Source: Jidongwangia harbinensis (GTDB lineage: Bacteria > Actinomycetota > Actinomycetes > Mycobacteriales > Micromonosporaceae). From it: a stretch of 57,818 bases of DNA. Under the pieces are notes generated by a model that did not search any database, was not told where the DNA came from, and saw only the letters and a list, made by a program, of their open reading frames with translations. The stretch spans positions 1-57,818 of the forward strand of contig NZ_JAIWNC010000030.1 in the NCBI RefSeq assembly GCF_020216025.1, in the 5' to 3' direction. Shown here piece after piece: positions 1 to 8,610 of the stretch (position 1 is its first letter; each line of letters begins with the position of its first letter). A program made the translations under genes and the position numbers.

Positions 1-929
1 GGGGCGGCGGCCGGGGCTGGCGCGGCCGCGGCTGGCGCGGGCGCCGCGGGCGCGGGCGCCGCGGGCGCGGCCGCCGAGACCACCGGCGACGCCGAATCAC
101 TCCGCGCTCCCGAACCAGGCTGCGCCCCGGCGGCAGGCCCCGCTGTCGCGGCGGGCAGGTCCGGGTCGGCGGGCTGCTGCGCCGTGGTGGCGCTCAGCGC
201 CTCCACCAGGGCGTCCAGGAGGAGGCACAGCCCACGGCCGCCGGCATCCACCACCCCGGCGCGGGCCAGCACAGGAAGCTGCTGCGGGGTGCGGGCCAGC
301 GCCTCGGTCGCGGCCCGGGAGGCCGCCCGCGCCACCGCCAGCAGGTCGTCGGAGCGCACCTTGCCGGCCGCGTCGGCGGCGGCCGCCACCACCGACAGCA
401 CGGTGCCCTCCACCGGCCGGGCCACCGCCGCATAGGCCGCCTCGCTGGCCGACCGCAGCGCCCGGGCCAGCTCGCCGCCGCGCACCGCGACCGCGCCCGC
501 GAACTCCTCGGCCATGCCGCGCAGGATCTGCGAGACGATCACGCCCGAGTTGCCCCGGGCGCCGAGCAGCGCGCCGCGCGCCATCAGGCGCATCGCCTGC
601 CCCAGCGGCGTCGGCGCCGGCCCGCACGCGGCGACCTCGCCCTCCAGCGCCGGCGTCCGCCCCTCGGCGTACGCCGAATCCCCCAGCGCCCGCGTCTGAC
701 CCTCGGCGTACGCCGAGTCCCCCAGCGCCCGCGTCCGCCCCTCGGCGTACGCCGAGTCCTCCAGCGCCTGCTGTGCCGAGGCGAGCGTGAGCACCAGGTT
801 GGTGCCGGTGTCACCGTCGGGCACGGGATACACGTTCAGCTCGTCGATCTCGTGCTGGTGCGCGCGGAGCGCCGCGAGCCCACCGCCGCACCAGCGATGC
901 ACGGCGGCGTCGTCCAGGGTTTCCAGCAC
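1..929 (-). CDS. DAK2-domain (DhaL/FakA-like) protein, 3' end beyond window
   Basis: The reverse-strand frame opens at a GTG (927-929) with an in-frame TAG five codons upstream, and stays open to the window edge, so the C-terminus is missing. The N-terminus carries the DhaL/DAK2 nucleotide and metal signature NVYPVPDGDTGTN, followed by a second family motif, ARGALLGARGNSGVIVSQ. Proteins of this family bind ADP/ATP through the DAK2 domain. Firmicute FakA uses it to phosphorylate fatty acids on a FakB partner; the actinobacterial role is not established. Between the two motifs lies an unusual insertion of three 13-residue repeats (DSAYAEGRTRALG-like), and after the DAK2 domain the chain becomes a long Ala/Pro-rich linker (positions 1-75). 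It is divergent from rpmB, as in many actinomycetes where recG follows. Family assignment is strong; function is inference. Confidence 0.85.
   Translation of the reverse strand, partial: MLETLDDAAVHRWCGGGLAALRAHQHEIDELNVYPVPDGDTGTNLVLTLASAQQALEDSAYAEGRTRALGDSAYAEGQTRALGDSAYAEGRTPALEGEVAACGPAPTPLGQAMRLMARGALLGARGNSGVIVSQILRGMAEEFAGAVAVRGGELARALRSASEAAYAAVARPVEGTVLSVVAAAADAAGKVRSDDLLAVARAASRAATEALARTPQQLPVLARAGVVDAGGRGLCLLLDALVEALSATTAQQPADPDLPAATAGPAAGAQPGSGARSDSASPVVSAAAPAAPAPAAPAPAAAAPAPAAA
645..761. repeat. 39-bp in-frame tandem repeat, 3 copies
   Basis: Three copies of a 39-bp unit start at about 645, 684 and 723; the shared core CCCTCGGCGTACGCCGA recurs at 661, 700 and 739. A partial fourth copy (CAGCGCC) follows. 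The copies differ at only a few bases. Because 39 is a multiple of 3, the repeat adds 13-residue blocks to the DAK2 protein without shifting frame. It sits between the two conserved DAK2 motifs, so copy number could vary without destroying the active site. Confidence 0.9.
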
Positions 930-1080
930 GCGAAAATCGTACTAAGCAGCACCGACATTCTCCCGCTCACGCAGTCCTCCGGGGTGATTAGCTGGCCCGG
1001 CGCCGCATCGGGTACCCTGGTCGGGTTGCCCGGGACGATGTCTGGGCGTTTCGAAGATCGATCAATCCCAGGAGTTACCC

Positions 1081-1272
1081 GTGGCAAGCGTGTGCGACGT
1101 CTGTGGCAAGGGGCCGGGCTTCGGTCACAACGTGCCGTGGTCGAAGAAGAAGACCAACCGCCGCTGGAACCCGAACATCCAGTCGGTGCGCACCCCCGCC
1201 GGTGGCGGCACCACCAAGAAGCTTCAGGTCTGCACCTCGTGCATCAAGGCCGGCAAGGTCGTCCGCGCCTGA
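1081..1272 (+). CDS. rpmB: 50S ribosomal protein L28 (zinc-ribbon type)
   Basis: This 63-residue protein is the bacterial L28 of the large ribosomal subunit. It begins MASVCDVCGKGPGFGHNV and keeps both cysteine pairs (Cys5/Cys8 and Cys51/Cys54) expected to bind one zinc ion, so it is the zinc-containing form and not the cysteine-free paralogue some actinobacteria express under zinc starvation. The GTG start at 1081 follows AGGAG at 1070-1074. The gene is divergent from the DAK2 gene and convergent with the GNAT gene. Its promoter should lie in 930-1070; I saw only a weak TACCCT at 1013-1018 with no good -35. Confidence 0.97.
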   Translation: MASVCDVCGKGPGFGHNVPWSKKKTNRRWNPNIQSVRTPAGGGTTKKLQVCTSCIKAGKVVRA

Positions 1273-1405
1273 CCTGCTCCACCCGTCAGCCCCTGGATCC
1301 GTCGGGTCCGGGGGCTGCGTGCTGTGTCGCTGCCGTCATCCCACGAGCGTCCCGGTCGCCGTGGCGGGCCGGTCGACTGCGCGATGCGCCGGCACGAGGC
1401 TGCGC

Positions 1406-1873
1406 TCAGAGGTCCCGGGCGAAGGAGAGCACCCCCTCCTCGTCCCGGTAGTAGCCGAAGTCCGGAATCCGCTCGTACCCGCAGGACTGGTACAGCGCGA
1501 TCGCCTCAGGCTGCTTGTCACCGGTCTCCAGGATCACCCGGGCCCGCCCGTCGGCCCGCGCCGAGTCCTCCACCACGGCCAGCAGCCGCCGGGCCACCCC
1601 GAGGCCCCGGGCCGCCGGCGTGGTGAACATCCGCTTGAGTTCGGCGTCCTCGCCGTGCACCCGCCACCCGGCGCAGCCGATCAGCTCGTCGCCGCGGCCC
1701 GCCACGAAGAACCGGCCGCGCGGCGGCGCGAAGTCCGCCGCGGACACCGGGGTGTCGTCGCCGCTGCCGCCGTACCGCTGGGACAGCTCGGCCAGCGCCT
1801 CGCCGACCAGCTTCTGCACCGCGGGTTCGTCGTACCGGGCGGCCCGGATCTCGATCTCACTCACCCGGACCAC
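1406..1873 (-). CDS. GNAT-family N-acetyltransferase
   Basis: A 155-residue single-domain acetyltransferase. The acetyl-CoA-binding motif A reads RGLGVARRLL at about residues 88-97 after the typical beta4 strand (AELKRMFTTPAAR), and a C-terminal YQSCGYERI segment matches motif B. The substrate cannot be read from the sequence. It starts at GTG 1873, 14 bp after the thiL stop, so it is probably the last gene of a thiL-GNAT unit; a second GTG at 1864 is an alternative start. Confidence 0.88.
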   Translation of the reverse strand: MVRVSEIEIRAARYDEPAVQKLVGEALAELSQRYGGSGDDTPVSAADFAPPRGRFFVAGRGDELIGCAGWRVHGEDAELKRMFTTPAARGLGVARRLLAVVEDSARADGRARVILETGDKQPEAIALYQSCGYERIPDFGYYRDEEGVLSFARDL

Positions 1874-1887
1874 CTTAGGTTCTGCAC

Positions 1888-2826
1888 TCAGCGGAAGTGG
1901 TCCCAGCCGGTGCCGCCCTGCCAGGGCAGCCGGTCCACGGTGACGCCGGTGCCCTCGTGCACGCCGCCGATCACCCGCCAGTCGTCCGGCAGCACGGTGT
2001 CGCGCGGGAACGTGGCCGCCAGGGCGTGGTCGTCGCCGCCGCTCAGGATCCAGGAGTACGGGTCGACGCCCAGCGCGCTGGCGGCGTCGCGCATCTGGTC
2101 CGGGATCTCGAACGCGTCCCGCCGCACGTCGATGCCCACCACGCTGGCGGCGGCGACGTGGCCGAGGTCCTGCAGCAGGCCGTCGGACACGTCGATCATC
2201 GAGGTGGCGCCCAGCCGGGCCGCGTCGACCCCGGCCTGGTACGGGACCTGTGGCCGCCGGTGCGCCTCCACGAAGATCTTCGGGGTACGGAAACCGCGGG
2301 ACAGGATGGCGTACCCGGCGGCGGCGTACCCGGTGCGCCCGGCCAGCGCGACCACGTCGCCGGGCTGGGCACCGCTGCGGACCACCGGGTCGCGCCCGCC
2401 CAGGTCGCCGAGCGCGGTCACCGCCACGGTCAGCGTCGGGCTGGCGGACATGTCACCGCCGACCACACCGGCGCCCACCGTGCCGGCCTCCGCGGACAGC
2501 CCGCCGGCCAGCTCCTCCGCCCAGGCGACCTCGAGGTCGGTGGGTACGCACAGCGCCACCAGCAAAGCGGTCGGGGTGGCGCCCATGGCCACGATGTCGG
2601 CGAGGTTCGCCGCGGCGGCGCGGTGTCCGACGTCCGCCGCGCTGGACCAGTCCCGCCGGAAGTGCCGCCCCTCGACCAGCACGTCGGTGCTCGCCACGAC
2701 GCGGCCGTCCGGCGCGGTCACCACGGCCCCGTCGTCCCCGGGGCCCAGCAGGCTGCTCCCGCCGCCGTCGAGTCGCGCGACGATCCTGGCGATGAGCCCG
2801 AATTCTCCGGCCTCAGCGATGCTCAC
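1888..2826 (-). CDS. thiL: thiamine-monophosphate kinase
   Basis: ThiL phosphorylates thiamine monophosphate to thiamine diphosphate, the active cofactor, in the cytosol. The 312-residue product has the AIR-synthase-like fold signatures: LGPGDDGAVV near residue 27, the metal and substrate loop DVLVEGRHF, GGDMSASP, and the C-terminal DVSDGLLQDLGH. The start is GTG at 2826. It is divergent from the RAM-domain gene. The position near rpmB and ddl matches the M. tuberculosis order. ThDP is also the cofactor of acetolactate synthase encoded later in this window. Confidence 0.96.
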   Translation of the reverse strand: MSIAEAGEFGLIARIVARLDGGGSSLLGPGDDGAVVTAPDGRVVASTDVLVEGRHFRRDWSSAADVGHRAAAANLADIVAMGATPTALLVALCVPTDLEVAWAEELAGGLSAEAGTVGAGVVGGDMSASPTLTVAVTALGDLGGRDPVVRSGAQPGDVVALAGRTGYAAAGYAILSRGFRTPKIFVEAHRRPQVPYQAGVDAARLGATSMIDVSDGLLQDLGHVAAASVVGIDVRRDAFEIPDQMRDAASALGVDPYSWILSGGDDHALAATFPRDTVLPDDWRVIGGVHEGTGVTVDRLPWQGGTGWDHFR

Positions 2827-2927
2827 GTAGAGCCTCTCTCTCCGTACGTGTGGTGGCGCCCTGCTGCCGATCCGATCCGTACGGTAGTTTCACGTTCGGG
2901 TCGCCAGCTTTGGATTGGAGTCGGATC

Positions 2928-3161
2928 GTGGTCCAGGCATACATCCTCATCCAGACCGAGGTCGGAAAGGCTCGTGACGTGGCCGCGGCGATCGACAAAA
3001 TCGACGGCGTGGTCCGGGTCGACGCTGTCACCGGCCCGTACGACGTCGTGGTGCTGACCGAGGCGCACAACGTCGACGAGCTCGGCCGGCTCATTGTGAG
3101 CAAGGTCCAGTACGTCCCGGGCATCACCCGGACCCTGACCTGCTCTGTGGTAAATCTCTGA
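2928..3161 (+). CDS. stand-alone Lrp/AsnC ligand-binding (RAM) domain protein
   Basis: A 77-residue protein starting at GTG 2928 behind GGAG at 2917-2920; the open frame extends further upstream but without a ribosome site. The sequence (VQAYILIQTEVGKARDVAAA..., then ...VDAVTGPYDVVVLTE) is the RAM/AsnC effector domain without any DNA-binding helix-turn-helix. Such single-domain proteins form the amino-acid-binding oligomers of the Lrp family and cannot bind DNA alone. It ends one base before the DUF3515 gene, so the two are cotranscribed. Its effector is unknown; in this BCAA-rich neighbourhood an amino acid is plausible but unproven. Confidence 0.9.
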   Translation: MVQAYILIQTEVGKARDVAAAIDKIDGVVRVDAVTGPYDVVVLTEAHNVDELGRLIVSKVQYVPGITRTLTCSVVNL

Positions 3162-3162
3162 C

Positions 3163-3789
3163 ATGGTGGATCTGCAGACCCGGCCGGCCCGGCAACCCGA
3201 TCCCACGGTCCGCCGGGCGGCGCTGTGGGCCACCGTGGTCGCGGTGCCGGTGGCCGTACTCGCGGGTCTGTTGATCTTCGCGAAGGTCACTCCGGAGCCG
3301 GCCGCGGCACCGGCCGCGACGGCGAGCGCACCGGTGGCCGTGCCCGGCACGCCGGTGCGGATGGCGGCGCCGGCGCTGGCCGCGCGCCCGGCCGAGGTGT
3401 GTCTCGCGGTCACCTCGCAGCTGCCCACCCGGGTGCGCAACCTGCCGGCGCGGAAGGTCTCGGCCGGTCCCGAGCAGAACGCGGCGTACGGCGAGCCGCC
3501 GCTGACCGTGGCGTGCGGCGTGGCCCAGCCGCAGATGTGCCCGACCACCACGGCGACCGCCGGCTGCGTGCCGCTGGACACCGAATTGCTGATCATGAAC
3601 CGGGTCTGCTGGTACCCGGCACAGACTCCGGCCGGTGCCGTCTTCACCACCATGGACCGTGAGGTGCCGGTCCAGGTCACCGTGCCGTCCGGCTACGCCA
3701 ACCCGGCCCAGTGGGCGAACGAGTTCTCCGACGTCGTGGTGCAGACCGACCGGTCCCGGACCACGGGCGTGCCGTCCGGCTGCGGCTGA
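3163..3789 (+). CDS. DUF3515 membrane-anchored protein
   Basis: A 208-residue protein with a single N-terminal transmembrane helix (about residues 20-42, ALWATVVAVPVAVLAGLLIF) and an extracytoplasmic domain with paired cysteines. It matches the actinobacterial DUF3515 family, whose function is unknown. The homologous M. tuberculosis gene (Rv2980) also lies beside ddl, which suggests but does not show a cell-envelope role. Confidence 0.85.
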   Translation: MVDLQTRPARQPDPTVRRAALWATVVAVPVAVLAGLLIFAKVTPEPAAAPAATASAPVAVPGTPVRMAAPALAARPAEVCLAVTSQLPTRVRNLPARKVSAGPEQNAAYGEPPLTVACGVAQPQMCPTTTATAGCVPLDTELLIMNRVCWYPAQTPAGAVFTTMDREVPVQVTVPSGYANPAQWANEFSDVVVQTDRSRTTGVPSGCG

Positions 3790-3861
3790 CCCGCGACCGC
3801 TGCGGACGTCCGGCCCGGAAATTCCGGTGCGCCGTGACGGTGCCGCCTCTACCGTGGCCGG

Positions 3862-4419
3862 ATGTCGCTGGAAGCCGCCCGGGCCGCGGAGATCCTCGCC
3901 CAGTTGTCCGAGCCGGCGCGGCTGCGCGCGTTCGCCGAACTGGTCCACCGGGGTGCGGAGGGCGCCACCCTGGCCGAACTCACCTACGCCCTGGATCTGC
4001 CGCTGCCGAAGACCGGCGACGCGTGTGCCCGGCTGGTCGCCCTCGGGCTCGCCACCGGCACCGGAAACGGCGTCTACCGGGCCCGGCCGGAGGGTCTGCG
4101 GGAGGCCGCGACGGCGGTGGACCGGCTGCAGCCGATCACCGCGCTGCTCGCCGGTTACCCGTCGTTGCGCGGCTACTTCTCGCACGGCCGGCTGACCGGC
4201 ATGCCGCCCACCCTCAGCGACCGGTACGACCTGCTCGGCGAGATGCTGTCCGGCTACCTGGCGCTGGACGGCCTGTACGACGAGGACGCGATCAACCGCA
4301 AGCTGGCCGGTCTCACCGACGACGTCGCCGGGGTACGGCGGATGCTGGTGGACACCGGCTGGCTGGAACGCGACCGGGCCGGCACCACGTACGGGCCGGG
4401 GCGGTCCCCGGCCCGGTGA
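3862..4419 (+). CDS. winged-helix regulator with C-terminal DUF2087
   Basis: A 185-residue protein. Residues 5-70 look like an ArsR/MarR-type winged helix (AEILAQLSEPARLRAFAELV...LARLVALGLA pattern). Residues about 105-175 match DUF2087 (YFSHGRLTGMPPTLSDRYDLL, then INRKLAGLTDDVAGVRRMLVDTGWLER), a domain common in small actinobacterial and firmicute regulators. No ligand or DNA target can be read. It is convergent with ddl, six bases away. Confidence 0.75.
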   Translation: MSLEAARAAEILAQLSEPARLRAFAELVHRGAEGATLAELTYALDLPLPKTGDACARLVALGLATGTGNGVYRARPEGLREAATAVDRLQPITALLAGYPSLRGYFSHGRLTGMPPTLSDRYDLLGEMLSGYLALDGLYDEDAINRKLAGLTDDVAGVRRMLVDTGWLERDRAGTTYGPGRSPAR

Positions 4420-4425
4420 CCGCGG

Positions 4426-5517
<1,092 letters not shown>

Positions 5518-5668
5518 CGCGGGAAGGCCTCTCCTGAGCGGCTGGACTGCGGTGTTCGCCTGGTGTCGCTAGGCTGCCTGCGGGCATTGCCGGGGTGACC
5601 CTACTCTGCGTAGACAAGCAGTGGGACGAGGGCGGAGGCTGGCCCGACCAAAAGAGGACACGGAGTAG

Positions 5669-6181
5669 ATGAGACCAGCACTGCACGTAATCGGATGGCC
5701 CGGACCGGGCCGCATCGCGACGATGGCGCACCCGCGCGGCGGGCCCTGGCTCGCCGACGAGATGACCGGCTTGTCCCGGGCCGGCGTGGATGTCTTCGTC
5801 TCCGCCCTGACCTGGGACGAGGACCGCCGGCTGGGTCTCACCGAGGTGGCCGGCGCGGCCGCGGCCGTGGGCATCGAGTTCATGTCGTTCCCGATCGCCG
5901 ACCGCGGAGTGCCGCGGGCCCGGGACATCGCCGACGACACCGACGCCATGGCGCTCGGCGTCCGGCTGGCCGCGCACGTCCGGGCCGGCCGCTTCGTGGT
6001 CACCCAGTGCTTCGCCGGGATCGGGCGGTCCACGTTGCTCGCCGCAGTGACGCTCGTCATGCTCGGCGTCGGACCGGAACGCGCGCTGCAGATGGTGTCG
6101 GAGGCGCGCGGCCTGCCGGTGCCGGACACCGAGGCCCAGCGCCACTGGCTGTACGAGTTCGCCGCCACCCACTGCGGCTGA
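5669..6181 (+). CDS. protein-tyrosine/dual-specificity phosphatase-like protein
   Basis: A 170-residue protein whose P-loop reads Q-C-FAGIG-R-S (Cys114, Arg120), the C-x5-R-S signature of cysteine-based phosphatases; a general-acid candidate Asp lies in the FPIADRGVP segment. The residue before the nucleophile is Gln113, where classical family members have His, which could alter thiol reactivity. The start ATG 5669 has CGGAG and AAGAGGA upstream. It is divergent from ddl and convergent with the ABC operon. The substrate is unknown. Confidence 0.8.
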   Translation: MRPALHVIGWPGPGRIATMAHPRGGPWLADEMTGLSRAGVDVFVSALTWDEDRRLGLTEVAGAAAAVGIEFMSFPIADRGVPRARDIADDTDAMALGVRLAAHVRAGRFVVTQCFAGIGRSTLLAAVTLVMLGVGPERALQMVSEARGLPVPDTEAQRHWLYEFAATHCG

Positions 6182-6227
6182 GCCGCACCCCCGATGCCGC
6201 GGCCGGCTCAGCCACACCCCGGGCGCC

Positions 6228-6917
6228 TCAGCCCGCGGTCCGGGCCACCGCCACGTCCCGCATCTGCAGGTAGAACGCCGCCGTCCCGGCCGCGGTCAGC
6301 AGCAGCGACACGGTGAGCCCGGCGGCGTACGGCAGCACCCGCGCCGACGGCGTGTCCTCCGGGCCGAAGATGCCGAGCAGCGCGTCCGTCACGGCCAGCG
6401 GCAGCGCGGCGGGCACGAGCAGCAGCAGTCCGGCCCACCAGCGGAACCGGTAGAACCCCGCGGTGATCAGCGCACCGGAGACCAGCCAGCCCAGTGCGGC
6501 CGGCAGGAGGTGGCCGAACTCGCGGACCGCCCCGGCCGCGGAGAACGCCGGGTACGACTCCGGCGGGCCGCCGAACGCCGTCCAGACCAGCCACTCGACC
6601 CCGTGGCCGATCGGCACCATGGCGGCGTACCCGACGGCGGTGATCGCGCCGAAGACGCCGGCGCCGAGCAGGAAGTCCCGGCGGGTGACGCCGTTGGCCA
6701 GGTACAGCTTGAAGTGGGTGGCCACCAGCATCACCCCGATCACCAGCAGCCACCACTTCAGGCCGTGGCCGGCGATGATGATCCACAGGCTCAGCTTCAC
6801 CTCGGCGACCTGGGCCAGCACTGCCGTGCCGACCGCGGCCACGACCGCCACGGTGCACCAGAACCACACGATGATCGGTCGGTAGATGCGGAACAGGGAC
6901 CGGGCCACGACCGTCAT
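6228..6917 (-). CDS. ABC exporter membrane subunit (six-helix)
   Basis: The 229-residue product is strongly hydrophobic with about six membrane helices (around residues 13-38, 50-70, 86-108, 145-165, 169-190, 195-220). It has no recognisable soluble domain. Its start overlaps the stop of the upstream ABC ATPase by ATGA, and that gene overlaps a GntR/YtrA-type regulator in the same way, so it is almost certainly the permease partner. The exported substrate is unknown; comparable GntR-ABC operons respond to envelope-active compounds in Bacillus (YtrA) and others. Confidence 0.75.
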   Translation of the reverse strand: MTVVARSLFRIYRPIIVWFWCTVAVVAAVGTAVLAQVAEVKLSLWIIIAGHGLKWWLLVIGVMLVATHFKLYLANGVTRRDFLLGAGVFGAITAVGYAAMVPIGHGVEWLVWTAFGGPPESYPAFSAAGAVREFGHLLPAALGWLVSGALITAGFYRFRWWAGLLLLVPAALPLAVTDALLGIFGPEDTPSARVLPYAAGLTVSLLLTAAGTAAFYLQMRDVAVARTAG

Positions 6918-7786
6918 CGCTGTGCTCCCGTCAGGTGGACGAACAGTTCCTGGATGCCGACCGGTCCCACGGTGAGACCGTCGGCGTCGGCCCGGGCGGC
7001 GTCGGCGTCGTCCAGGCGGCCGTAGAGCGTGGCGGCACGGACCCCGCCGAGGCTCTGCTCGCTGAGCACCGTGCGCCCGGCGACGAACCGCTCGACGGCC
7101 GCGGCCGGGCCGGTCACCGTGACGCCGCGGCCGCGCAGCACGTCGGCCTCCTCGTGCAGCACGAGCCGGCCCCGGTCGATGATGATCACCTGCTCGAACA
7201 GCTCGGCGGCCTCCTCGATGAGGTGGGTGGAGAGGACGACCGTGCGCGGGTACGCCAGATAGTCGGCGAGCAGTTCGCGGTAGAAGGTGGTCCGGGCCGC
7301 CGCGTCCATGCCGAGGGACACCTCGTCGAGGAGCGTCAGCGAGGCGCGGGCGGCGAGGCCGAGCACCGCCCCGAGGATGGACCGCTGGCCACGGGAGAGC
7401 GTGGTGACCCGCTGGCCGGCGGGCAGGCCGAACGTGTCGAGCAGCCGGGCGGCGTACTCCCGGTCGAAGGTCGGCCGCAGGTCCGCGGCGAACGACAGCA
7501 CCGCGCCCACCCGGTCGCTGTCGGCGACGTCGAGGGTGTCCCGGACGAAGCAGGTCTGCCGCATCACCTGCCGGTTCTCGAACGGGTTGACCCCGCCCAC
7601 GGTGACCGTGCCGGACGACGGCCGGCGGTACGACGCGAGCACGCTGAGCAGGCTGGTCTTGCCGGATCCGTTGCGGCCCAGGAGGCCGTAGATCTTGCCG
7701 GGCGCGAGGTCCAGGCTGAGTCCGTCGACCGCGACGGTGGGGCCGTACCGGACGGTGAGGTCGCGGAGCACGATGTCGGTGATCAT
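6914..7786 (-). CDS. ABC transporter ATP-binding protein
   Basis: A 290-residue nucleotide-binding subunit with Walker A GRNGSGKT (37-44), signature LSRGQ (130-134), Walker B LTLLDE (150-155) and an H-loop at LSTHLIEEA. The signature has Arg in place of the usual second Gly. It is a CcmA/YtrB-like exporter ATPase, followed by a C-terminal domain of about 80 residues. It overlaps its neighbours by 4 bp on both sides in a three-gene operon. Confidence 0.93.
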   Translation of the reverse strand: MITDIVLRDLTVRYGPTVAVDGLSLDLAPGKIYGLLGRNGSGKTSLLSVLASYRRPSSGTVTVGGVNPFENRQVMRQTCFVRDTLDVADSDRVGAVLSFAADLRPTFDREYAARLLDTFGLPAGQRVTTLSRGQRSILGAVLGLAARASLTLLDEVSLGMDAAARTTFYRELLADYLAYPRTVVLSTHLIEEAAELFEQVIIIDRGRLVLHEEADVLRGRGVTVTGPAAAVERFVAGRTVLSEQSLGGVRAATLYGRLDDADAARADADGLTVGPVGIQELFVHLTGAQR

Positions 7787-8136
7787 CGCTTCCGCCCCAG
7801 GTAGTCGAGGATCTCCTGGACGTCGACGCCGATCATGCGGGCCTCGGCGACCATCGGATCGACGACATCGGCGAAGAACCGTTCCCGGCGTTGTCGGCGC
7901 AGCCGGGCGCGGGCGTCCGGGCTGACGAACATGCCGATGCCGCGCTTCTTGTAGAGCACGCCCTCGTCGACGAGCTGGGCGAAGCCCTTGGCCGCGGTGG
8001 CCGGATTGATCTGGTAGAACGCCGCGTACTGATTGGTGGACATGATCTGTTCGTCCTCCTTGAGCGTCCCGCTCAGGACGTCGTCCTTGATGCCGTTGGC
8101 GATCTGCAGGTAGATGGGGCTGCGGTCATCCAGCAC
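7783..8136 (-). CDS. GntR-family (YtrA-like) transcriptional regulator
   Basis: A 117-residue repressor-type protein: winged helix at residues 1-75 (SPIYLQIANGIKDDVLSGTL, then STNQYAAFYQINPATAAKGFAQL, then GVLYKKRGIGMFV) and a short C-terminal helical tail, typical of the small YtrA subfamily, which lacks a large effector domain. It starts at GTG 8136 behind GGGAG. It is first in an operon with an ABC ATPase and permease, and a 22-bp perfect dyad lies just upstream, so autoregulation is likely. Confidence 0.92.
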   Translation of the reverse strand: MLDDRSPIYLQIANGIKDDVLSGTLKEDEQIMSTNQYAAFYQINPATAAKGFAQLVDEGVLYKKRGIGMFVSPDARARLRRQRRERFFADVVDPMVAEARMIGVDVQEILDYLGRKR

Positions 8137-8156
8137 GACAGCTCCCTAGTTCAGTA

Positions 8157-8178
8157 GTTCATTACTCATGTAATGAAC
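8157..8178 (-). promoter_or_regulatory. perfect dyad, likely GntR operator
   Basis: GTTCATTAC, a 4-base spacer (TCAT), then GTAATGAAC form a perfect 9-bp inverted repeat 21 bp upstream of the GntR start codon. AT-rich dyads of this spacing are usual for YtrA-type repressors. A partial half-site AGTTCAGTAGTTC lies at 8149-8160. Regulator assignment is by position. Confidence 0.75.
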
Positions 8179-8225
8179 CATAGAACCACGACGCCAGCCG
8201 CGCAAGGTGCCGGACAAGAGGGGGC

Positions 8226-8585
8226 TCAGGCGGCGGCGAAGGACTGCGGCAGTACGCCGTCGTCCCAGAGCCGGTCGAGATGCGCGAGGAAGCCGGTCAG
8301 GCTGCGTTCCAGCTCGCGCCGCTCCGCCGTGGACAGCAGCGCGAGCGGGTCGGAGAAGACCAGGCCGGCCGGATGGGCCGCACGGGTGCCGACGAACCGG
8401 CGGCACGCCGAGCACCAGACGTAGCTCACCAGCGTGGGCCGGCGGGCCGCCTCCGGAGTGGTGAGGTACGCCCGTACCGCCCGCTCACCGCACGCCGGGC
8501 AGTCCCGCTCACCCGGCTCGACCAGGAAGCTGGTGCCCTGCGCCAGCGCCTCCACCTGACCCGCGTCGAAGCTGCGCCACGCCAT
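8226..8585 (-). CDS. small zinc-ribbon-like hypothetical protein
   Basis: A 119-residue protein with two cysteine pairs, CPAC (Cys29/Cys32) and CSAC (Cys58/Cys61), spaced for a zinc ribbon. The C-terminal half is helical and acidic/basic (LALLSTAERRELERSLTGFLAHLDRLWDDG). I recognise no named family. It is a single gene between the ABC operon and the plsC-gpsA-lyase operon, on the same strand as both. Confidence 0.7.
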   Translation of the reverse strand: MAWRSFDAGQVEALAQGTSFLVEPGERDCPACGERAVRAYLTTPEAARRPTLVSYVWCSACRRFVGTRAAHPAGLVFSDPLALLSTAERRELERSLTGFLAHLDRLWDDGVLPQSFAAA

Positions 8586-8610
8586 GGGCGAAACGGTAAC
8601 CGACCGGCCG

